64,000 bases of DNA from Thamnaconus septentrionalis (lineage: Eukaryota > Chordata > Actinopteri > Tetraodontiformes > Monacanthidae): contig CM020511.1 in the NCBI GenBank assembly GCA_009823395.1, positions 21,659,001 to 21,723,000 on the forward strand. Direction: 5' to 3'. The position numbers were made by a program, and so were the translations under genes. The number at the start of each line of letters is the position of its first letter. The first letter of the stretch is position 1. The notes beneath the pieces were generated by a model, which searched no databases, was not told the DNA's origin, and was given only the letters and a program-made list of their open reading frames with translations. Shown piece after piece: positions 55,297-64,000 of the stretch.

Positions 55297-56060
55297 CAGT
55301 GGCTTGCAAAAGTATTCATACCCCTTGAACTTTTCCACATTTTGTCACGTTACGACCACAAACATAAATATATTTTATTGGAATTTCATGTGAAAGACCA
55401 ACACAAAGTGGCATACAATTGTGAAGCAGAAAGAAAATTATACATGATTTTATTTCTTTTAATAAATGAAAAACGGAAAACTGTGATGTGCAAAAGTATT
55501 CAGCCCCCTTTTCTCTGACCCTGTCCACAGGACAACTATTAGTTGTGCACTGCACAAATCTGGCCTTGATGGAAGAGTGGCAAGAAGAAAGCCATTGTTA
55601 AAAGAAAACCACTTGAAGTCCTGTTTGCAGTTTGCCAGAAGCCATGTGAGGGACACAGCAAACATGTGGAAGAAGGTGCTCTGGTCAGATGAGACCAAAA
55701 TTGAACTTTTTGGCCTAAATGCAAAACGCTGTGTGGCGGAAAATTAACACCGCACATCACTCTGAACACACCATCCCCACTGTCAAACATGGTGGTGGCA
55801 GCATCATGCTCTTGGGATGCTTCTCTTCAGCAGGGACAGGGAAGATGGTCAGAGTTGATGGGAAGATAGATGGAGCCAAATACAGGGCAATCTTGGAAGA
55901 AAACCTGTCGGAGTCTGCAAAAGACTTGAGACTGGGGCAGAGATTCACCTTCCAGCAGGACAACGACCATAAACATAAAGCCAGGGCTTTAAATCTGAAA
56001 TTTGTATTTCACTTTGTGTTTTATTGCTTTCACATAAAATTCCAATAAAAGGAAAAGTTC
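55297..56060 (+). mobile_element. Tc1/mariner element, internally deleted
   Basis: Preceded by TA (55295). The left terminal repeat begins CAGTGGCTTGCAAAAGTATT and its complement recurs at about 56000-56060 (ACTTTGTGTT, then AAATTCCAATAAAA, GGAAAAGTTCA), truncated and with an internal gap. The middle encodes parts of the transposase (CGKMVRVDGKIDGAKYRAILEE region, FTFQQDNDHKHKA), where QQDN includes the second catalytic Asp. The N-terminal paired-type domain and the last third of the enzyme are absent. Confidence 0.85.
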
Positions 56061-56329
56061 ACTTCTTAAGAGGCCTGTGCTGAAGGTATTAAGGTTGGCT
56101 TTCAGTATCTCTGCATGTATAGCGTCAACACCAGTGGCTTTCCCACCTTTCATTGCTTTGATGGCAAGCTTTACCTCTTTATTAGTTGGAGGACTGGTGT
56201 CAAAGTTGAGGACATGTTCTGCTGGTGGAGGGTTAGCAGGGTCATCTGGCGCTGGGCAGTTGAGTACCTCCCGAAAATGTTGAGCCCATCTCGCAGTGGT
56301 GGAAAAGCTGCCTGTCACTGCCATCCTGG

Positions 56330-57165
56330 GGTGGGTTTCACCGGTGCTGCTTGACGTGCTGCTGGAGGCCAAAGACAGTGACTGCAGTAAGGGGTTGTCC
56401 AGTCAGGTGCTCACCCGCGCCCAGGCCAAAGCAGGGGTGACATCTGACTCACAGCATGAGCCCTGCAAAGGGGGGATGGTACTCTCGAGTCCTTATTCAC
56501 CAAAGCGGTTGGGGGTCTGGATATGGCAAAGGGGGAAAAAGACTGTTCTATTATTGACAGTGACATCCTGTATACGCTGGCTGACGGGGTCAAGCGCCTT
56601 GTGTGCAGGACCTATCCCACCTGCCAGAAAACTGTGCCTACCTCTACCCATCATATCCACCCCATTAGGCATATAGCCATAGACATTGTTGGCCTATTGG
56701 TGCGAAGCAGTAGAGGGCACCAGTACATTCTGGTGGTCTGTGATTACGCCACACGGTTTTCCCAAAGCTTTCCCCTTGTCTACTTTCACTGTCTTGTTCA
56801 ACTGTTTTCCAGGGTTGGTGTTCTGGACGAGATCATCACAGACCAGGGGACAAACTTCACCTAAGCTCCTGCAGCTCTTCCATCGAAAGTTGGGTATTAT
56901 GGCGATCAAGACCACTCTGTACCACCCTCAGATGGACGGCTTTGTCAAACGGTTCAACCAAACCCTGAAGAAGATGCTGCAGAAGTTTGTGGCCGACACC
57001 GGATGGGACTGTGAGCAATGGTTGCCTTTCCTGCTGTTTGCCTACCGGGAGGTCCCTCAAGCTTCCACTGGTTTCTCCCTGTTTGAGCTGCTGTATAGCT
57101 GGGATGTCCAGGGGCCACTCGACCTGCTACTAAAGACCTGGGAGGCTCTGGCAACCGGCTTTTTG
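56330..57165 (+). mobile_element. Ty3/gypsy retrotransposon fragment: integrase core
   Basis: Reads through an integrase catalytic core: DIVGLLV with the first Asp, DQGTNFT with the second, then HPQMDGFVKRFNQTLKKML, where the third catalytic residue (Glu of the usual VERFN) is Lys. A frameshift near 56,863 splits the core. Upstream, VLTRAQAKAG resembles the protease-RT linker of gypsy elements, so RT and RNase H appear deleted. No LTR is visible. It is inserted within the LINE between endonuclease and RT. Confidence 0.8.
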
Positions 57166-58166
57166 ATGGTCTCCCAGTCGTTTTTATCTAGGTCTTATGC
57201 AGGGTTAGCCATAGCATTAAATCAATTCCTCACCTCCAATAAGAACTCCCTGTTGGTTTTGAGGCATTTCAACTTGGCTGCATCGAGATGTTTCCTATGC
57301 TGGCTCTGCTTGGTTACTTTTCTTAGTTACAGCTTGATGATCACTATTACAAGGTAGTGGTTACTGTTGGCATCGGCTCCATGACAAACTCTGATGTCCT
57401 GAAGTGACCTGCGCCACTTTCCATTTATCATCATATGGTCAATATGATTGATGGTGGAACCATCAGGTGACTTCCATGTGAGCTTGTTGATTGTTCTGAG
57501 GAAAGATGATACCCGCGATGACACAATTGTTGTTAAGGCAGAAGTCAACAAGGCGCTCGCCATTGTCATTCATCACACAGCACCCATGCCTTCCCATAGC
57601 TCTCTCACAATTAGAATTATCAGGTCCCACCTTGGCATTAAGGTCTCCCATGACCAGAAGCATATCATGCTGGGGAACTTTGGAAACGGCATGCTTTAAC
57701 TCCAGTCATCTTTATCGTTCTCCTCTGCTTTGTTAGTTGGTGTGTAGCACTGGATGATGATGAGCTTGCAGTGCTTGGAATTGTAGCAGACTCTGATAAG
57801 CCTGTCACAGAGGGGTTCCCACTCTAAGAAGGTGTTGGCCTTCTCCTTTGATGATCATCATGCCCTGAGTAGAGAATAACTGTACCATCGCTTATAGTTT
57901 GGCATCCAGAGAAGAATGTCCAGTCTGTATCTTTTTATTTTGCTGATGATCTGCGCTGGTTTAGATGTCTCAAACATAGTGCGGACATTCCATGCACCTA
58001 GGCAGATGTTAGCTTTGGGTCCGAGCAGACTAGCTTTCGCTCTCTTGACTTCCTGCTGGAGGCTTTCATCATGAGAGGTTATGCTGCCACTTGGTTGGCT
58101 CCAGTCTGCTGCTAGTTCAGTGTCGGTAATATTTGTTTAAGTTTCCGTAACAAGGATGGTTTTTAC

Positions 58167-59721
58167 TAAGGCTGCAACAACTAATCGATAAAATCGATAC
58201 AAATCGATAAACAAATTAGTTGGCAACGAATTTCATTATCGATTATATTCGCAGGATTTTGAGGACGCTAAAATGTGGCTTGTGGTTGCTAAATTAGGAG
58301 CACATGAGCCAGCTCTCTTCCCGCAGGTTACTATGAGAGCTGCACATGCTCACTAGCGACCACACTGCGTTGAATAATGGTGGCATCCACCTCAGTACCG
58401 TCTCGAGAAAGACCAAAAACTTCAAAAAGCTGGGAGTATTTCTCTTTAGATAAATCAAAACAAATAGTCACTTACAAACACTGTGTAGCGGCCAAAATGT
58501 TGTTGTTTTTATCTGAGCCAGTGAGACAGTTGTTGTTACACTCTTTATGCTGTGGGTGTTGCTGTGTTCCGGTATTGTTTTTGGTTTAGGGGTATAAAGG
58601 TAGCCATGTCACTATTGTCGTCAGGTGTGTTGTTGACCGGAAGAGCAAATGGTTTTGACCGCTCTGCCGCGAAATGTTTGTTTTGTCTGCTTGGGAAAAT
58701 GGAACTGGAATAAAAGTGGAAAGCCTTCTTTCATCGCAAAAGAGGTTTAAGGATCGTTTTTTCCGGAGCAATATATAGCAACACTAGCGGGCGCGTCAGC
58801 CAGGTAATTTAAGGGTCAAGCATCGAAGAAGCAAAGCACTAGGCTTTGCTCCAACACACTGCAAGGCAGACTTTGCTTGGCACGGGAGCACGACCACAGT
58901 GAGAGAACATTTGTTGAGAAAGCACGTCGGAGTGTTGGAGTCAGGGGAAGACTCGCCATGGTAAATTCAGCCTGCAAAATGCACATAAAAGTAAAGTCAT
59001 TTGACTGCGTGCAAGATGAACTACAACAGTGTTTCTCAAAGCGTCTCCATTTTGTTAAACACAAAAACTTTTGTTACATTTCGTTGTCCGTGCAAGCTGC
59101 CAGAAGGGCTGCACAGCTGTCACAATGTAAGCGGGCGGTATTTTTGCTTTCCTTCGTCAAACTCATCAAATACACAATCCAACGCTCTTGTGGACAATAT
59201 ATACCAACCATTCACTACGCTATTTAATAAAAGTGAAATGTTAAAAGACGGAGTTGTTTTAGAGGTAAATGCAAAGCCGTAATTCCATTCAAAACATGGC
59301 TGCTTGGGCAAGGAAGTTTTGCTCGTCATAACGTTCCAATATTAGATTTTTTTTTTATTGCGTGGTGGATGTGCAGGTTATAACGTTTAAACAAAAGCAT
59401 TTTAGAGTAACTGGATTGTGTGTTTGAAGTTTGTTGAGGGAAAGCAAAAATATTTGCTGCTTCTATTGCGTCAGCTGCATACAACTCCCCAGATCTAACA
59501 ACAGATTGCACCGACAACTCAGGGTAACAGACTTTTTTTTTGTAAAACTTTAGGAATAATGGCAATAGGCGAATTTAATAAAATGTTGAACTATCCCTAT
59601 AGCTCTGACAAAAGACAATGTTGTATACTGTCAAAGTTAGGGAGGAGGGGGATCTTGAAATGTAAATGTTGTAGAGAACCACTGGTCAACAGTATTATGT
59701 TTTTTATTGTAAATTAAAACG

Positions 59722-59771
<50 letters not shown>

Positions 59772-59977
59772 TGCAAATTTAACTTTGACATCTTAAAATT
59801 TAGCTTATTTGTATCAGAAGCTATATTGTCTTTATTGTTGGTTAGAATATGCCTAAACAACTTAAAGCTAAATTGTTAAGGTAACTGCAAAAAAGGCTCT
59901 TATCCAATTAATTGATTAATCGTTTAAATAATCGCCCGATTAATCGATTTTGAAAATAATCGTTAGTTGCAGCCCTA
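58167..59977 (+). mobile_element. hAT transposon, 1.8 kb, with 8-bp target duplication
   Basis: The ends are inverted (TAAGGCTGCAAC at 58167 and GTTGCAGCCCTA ending 59977), followed inward by TCGAT-rich subterminal repeats. Flanking GTTTTTAC (58159-58166) and GTTTTAAC (59978-59985) are an 8-bp duplication with one mismatch, diagnostic of hAT. Inside are two halves of a BED finger (SKSWEYFSLDKSKQIVTYKHC near 58430 and AWHGSTTTVREHLLRKHV near 58880) separated by about 360 bp. The dimerisation/catalytic region is absent. It interrupts the LINE 5' region. Confidence 0.88.
59727..59770. repeat. (AAT)n trinucleotide repeat inside the hAT element
   Basis: About 14 perfect AAT units. Confidence 0.95.
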
Positions 59978-61101
59978 GTTTTAACAGGGTGGGGTTGTTG
60001 GCCCCACGCCCAACCCCCAACATGGAGGGCAAGGTGCTGATTTTTGTCTGGACTCTACCCAGAATACCTGCCCGTCATGGTTGGACCTGCTTGGGACTGA
60101 GCCCCTGCCAGTGTAGCTACCCGGGTCATGGAGACACACAAGCTTCCCCACCATGACAACGTAAAGAGCACAAGGAAAGGGCAGAGGGATATAGGATAGG
60201 ATTGTTTTTTTCATGTCACTGTGACATTAGATAACCAAGACCTGATGTGTGAGCACTGTATCTCCAGACGGCAGCTTAATATTGCGGGGAGACATGGGGG
60301 AAATGGGGAGGGGTCTGATGTGACGCGTGGGGACAAACAGTTTATTTCTGCTCTGGTTAGCAAACACAGCAGGCTTCAGCCTCTGCTCCCAAGAATAGAG
60401 AGCAAAACAAAACAAAAAGAAACCAAGGAATTAACTGTTGATGAATCCATGTTTCTTACTGTTCCTGTACTGTACTGTACTGTACTGTACTGAAACATGG
60501 CTATAATTTAGTGTGCTACAAGGAAACGTCTGATTTTTTAATAACCAAACTGTACTAATTTGCCTTGATTGTCATCTTTAGTGTTACCTGCCAGAGATGA
60601 GAGATCTGATCCTAAGCTGCTCACAGATGTTTTTTATCGGTTATAAAAATGCTCTCATGTCAGATTTCATGTTCAGCAGATGGATTTGTTGCCCTCAGAC
60701 ATCTGGCCTCCATACAAGCGGTGAAAAGTGAACTCTCAATTACGCTGTGAGGCCGAAAACTGCTCCAGTTTGTTAGCAGAGGTCAGCTAATTAAACCCCG
60801 TACATTTATCCTGCACATAAAGAAAAAAAAAAAAAATGGGTCATGAAATATCTCCAGGAACTACTGCCGCTGCGGCTGGACAACGATGCGGTTCAGAGAT
60901 GCTGCAGCTTCTGAAAAAAACGTCTGTTGTGAGAGAACTTCAGCTGTGCTCTTGCTTTGGTCAAGACGATGCAGATGCTGGAGGCTTGCTGGGTCAACCT
61001 CAAGAGGTCGCTATTTACCCCTGTTGAAATTTGATGGAAAAACACCAAATTTAGAAAACAAACAACGAGTAGCGTGCACGCTAATCATTGCTGTTGTTTG
61101 T

Positions 61102-61143
61102 TAAAGAAATCTATTTACATCATGCTGTAAATAGATTTCTTTA
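61102..61143. repeat. Perfect 18-bp hairpin
   Basis: TAAAGAAATCTATTTACA (61102-61119), a 6-nt loop, then the exact complement at 61126-61143. AT-rich; flanks do not extend the stem. Confidence 0.9.
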
Positions 61144-62179
61144 TTCTTATCCATCATAACGGTAACATTTTCATTTCCATGACGATGGTGCATCTGTGAC
61201 CAAATCTGGACTTATGTCATTCTGGAAAGGCCTGTAAGAGAGACAAAGGCATGACTTCATTTCAGAGGTGATCCACGAGGGATTAAAGGATTCCTAATCC
61301 ATGTGTTGATGAGCGCAGAGCCTCCTGCCACCTTTTCTTTTTTTTTTTGAATAAGACAAAGTAGTTTGTCTGGTCACAACAGCAACAGCACCAGCGGATC
61401 TTCACGAGGAGATGATGGACCAGTTGCCTGCGACGTGATGAGTTTGACAGCATGAATAAAGAAAGCCTGTTAAAAACTATTCGGAGGGCTTTTTTCTCAG
61501 ATTTTTTTCCTGTTGATCCCCAGAAGTGAAGGCAGTGGCTGAATGGTAAACTGCAGCAGGTCTGTCCTTTGGTTTCCTAATGTACAAATAAACAGGCAGC
61601 TCAGCCGCATCACAGATTTTATGCCTGTTGTGTCATTCGAGTGCGACTGTCTTGAAAAGCTCCACGTCTGAACCTCGCCAGAGCTTCTATGTGGCCTCTG
61701 GACACACGTGGCGTCCAGCATACAGTATTTGGGAAACCAAATACTGTCTGTCAGGTTGAGGTACATTCGTCTCCCTCTTCTGAAAGACTGAGGGCTAGAG
61801 TGACACATGGAAATCTTCTTGAGCATCCAGATACTTAGGAAAAAAAACCAAACTGTGGACAGACTAAACATGGCTGTACACTTTTATTACTTAAGTATTG
61901 ATTTGGAGTTGTGAGGTTGGCAGAGGAAGGCAGGACGACGTGGTGACAAAATTAGATTTATCTTTTTATTGTTATTATTAATGATTATTATTATTGTTAA
62001 CATACTGGCAGGTGTTCCTCCAGTCGACAGAAAAGAGGAAGCCTGTGTGAATGATGCCGTTCTCAGTCAGATGAGAGACAGAGATATTGTGCCAATACAA
62101 GCCAGTGGTGGTGATAAATATTAATAAAGGACAGGTGCTTCTGCACTTTTGCTTATTAAGTTTCTGGGAAACTCACTAC

Positions 62180-62426
<247 letters not shown>

Positions 62427-62697
62427 CACACATATATATTAGGCGTGCTGTTTGTGCCAGAGTGACTGACACAAACATGTTGGCTGATTTGCGACAAATG
62501 TATATTTTCAAATCAATATTTTCAATATATAAACGCTGGCCAAAGAAAATGTCTCTGTCTCTTTGACCTACATTCAACAAGCCAGTGACAAGCAATTTTT
62601 ATTTGTCTAAACATTTTTTTCTTTTGACAAGAAAAAAAAAAATCTAAATCTGTAATTTTGTTTGTTTTTTTTAGTTGTTGTTCACTTTTCAACACAA

Positions 62698-62729
<32 letters not shown>

Positions 62730-63004
62730 CATCTCCTGTTGCTCTTTGTGTGGGTGTGGAAGAATGCCCCCCCCTCCCCCCTCTCTGTCACCCCACCATT
62801 ACCCCTGAGGCCCTGGGGTATTCATCACCCAGTACTCCCCCCACCTTTCACCCAGACACCCCTACTACCTCCTCCCCCTACTCCCCCACTACTCCCCCCT
62901 TTTGTTTGCTTCTCCGTGTCACACCATGAAACAAAGCTGGTTGTTTTGACGGCATCAAACACCACATGATTTTTTTTTTTACGTAATCCCACTCTGCTTC
63001 ACGT

Positions 63005-63046
<42 letters not shown>
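63005..63046. repeat. (CA)n microsatellite
   Basis: About 20 perfect AC units; another (CA)n tract lies at 62697-62729. Confidence 0.95.
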
Positions 63047-63048
<2 letters not shown>

Positions 63049-63164
63049 TCTCTTTGGAAAAGAGACAGATTTGCCATTGAGAGGAGGAATAAAAAGCGTC
63101 CAGGGCAGAGCGCACACTCCCATTGCGACTCAACACTTTCAGATGAATAGCAAGTAACTGAAAG

Positions 63165-63415
63165 CCACGGGGGAAACAGGGGGAGGGAGACCATGGGAGT
63201 GAAGGGTGGAGGGAGAGGGAGGGATAGGGATAGGGCAGGAAGATGTGGTACGAAAAGGCTTGGGAAAAAAAAAAAAAAAAAACAAAGGAGGAGGAAGGAA
63301 GTCAAGAGGAAAAGATCGAAGACCAGGAGGGAAAAGGAGAGTTGAGAGTGAGAGAGAAACTGGGAAGGTCCAAAAGAAGGGAGGTAAAGAGTGAAGGAGT
63401 GAGAGGGGACGTGGT
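63165..63415 (+). repeat. Polypurine tract
   Basis: About 250 bp strongly biased to G and A on the plus strand, including a run of 18 A near 63265-63282. Few pyrimidine interruptions. Confidence 0.8.
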
Positions 63416-64000
63416 GCTGCAGGGCAGGTTGATGGTGTCTGTGGCTGTTTGACTTGATTATTGAGTCGTGATGTTTAATCTGCACTGATGAGTTTTCCAG
63501 AGCTTTCACAGGAGAGGCGGCAACATGGGGGACAGAACAGAACTTATTAGATTTGCACTTCGCTTCTGTCAACACAGAGGATGCAGCTGGAGTTTGACCA
63601 CAGATGAGAAACCTGTTGTTGTTGTTGTCGTCCAGCAGCGGTTCCCCACAGCACCAGTGAATTAGTTTTTCCTGCTGCACCTCCTCCGTCATTCCACTGT
63701 AGAATCTTCGCTCTGGAAGAAATCAGGAAAGATTGCTCGGAAAAGGGCTGCTTGCCTCGTAGAGAGGAGGAGGAGGAATCACATGACGGAAATATAAGCT
63801 TCGGATGGATTTTAGAGCGCTGCCGTGAAGCGGTGTTGAAAATATACAAGTATTTAGAGGGAAACAAAAATATTGGTCTTCTGAGAAAAAATATTGGAGG
63901 TCGTTGGGATGAAGATGAGCTTCCAGAGGGAGTAAAGGAAGGAAGGGTGGTGGGGAGGTGGTGTGCAGGAAAATAAAACAGGGAGGGATGGAGAACAGGA

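Larger units (their letters stand above)
53470..60195 (-). mobile_element. Minus-strand non-LTR retrotransposon broken by four insertions
   Basis: Blocks in element order: 5' region about 60195-59986; endonuclease about 58158-57165 (GAWNVRTMF-like start, MGDLNAKVG, HMMINGKWRRS); RT N-terminal part about 56325-56060 (KAMKGGKATGVDAIHAEILK); RT C-terminal part about 53850-53470 (LDFADYLAVLS, QTGLNINTAKTQVM, YLGSLVSKE). Between blocks sit a hAT, a gypsy fragment, and Tc1 plus Harbinger. About 150 RT residues between the last two blocks are absent. The catalytic FADD is FADY, and stops and frameshifts occur, so the element is dead. It is an AP-endonuclease LINE, possibly RTE-like; the clade is not settled. 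Confidence 0.75.

Noticed and set aside
62979..63692. 237-codon minus-strand reading frame
   Set aside because: Made of the complement of the polypurine and (CA)n tracts; Leu/Phe/Ser runs only, no domain or splice support.

Overview
The window looks like nuclear DNA from a teleost fish. Genes are split by canonical GT/AG introns, the extracellular-matrix and transporter genes are vertebrate-specific, microsatellites are abundant ((CA)n, (TA)n, (ATC)n, (ATT)n), and intergenic DNA carries fish-type Tc1, hAT, PIF/Harbinger, Ty3/gypsy and LINE remnants. No prokaryotic, CRISPR or organellar signal was seen. All names come from reading translated exons; no database search was run.

Left half (0.8-24 kb): a conserved block that matches, as I remember it, human 1q22-q23. 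isg20l2 (+, 832-2225) is a DEDDh 3'-5' exonuclease. bcan (+, 5878-18269) encodes the hyaluronan-binding proteoglycan brevican as signal peptide, Ig, two link modules, an acidic Ser/Thr-rich chondroitin-sulfate region, EGF, C-type lectin and sushi. hapln2 (-, 23704-19535) encodes the Ig plus two-link protein that stabilises lectican-hyaluronan complexes. bcan and hapln2 are tail-to-tail. Their products are expected to work together in brain perineuronal and perinodal matrix. The bcan proteoglycan region carries two apparent 1-nt deletions, each independently supported by intron phase.

Middle (24-47 kb): mostly non-coding sequence, with rhbg (+, 33217-39265), a complete ten-exon ammonia channel gene (458 codons) retaining the twin-histidine pore residues. 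Around it lie microsatellites, a 5'-truncated LINE (about 29.7-30.2 kb), a BED-type hAT remnant (about 44.0-44.9 kb) and a delimited PIF/Harbinger copy (45458-46552).

Right part (47.5-51.2 kb): a compact eleven-exon HIPK-like protein kinase with intact catalytic motifs and a basic C-terminal tail of three tandem repeats of about 51 residues. I do not recognise that tail. The first coding exon was not found.

51.6-60.2 kb is a transposon graveyard. A minus-strand LINE of about 6.7 kb is interrupted by a hAT (8-bp target duplication), a Ty3/gypsy integrase fragment, a Tc1 element and a PIF/Harbinger fragment. The LINE and integrase carry lesions at catalytic residues. 60.2-64 kb has no recognisable gene; it holds a roughly 240-bp (TA)n tract, (CA)n tracts and a polypurine stretch.
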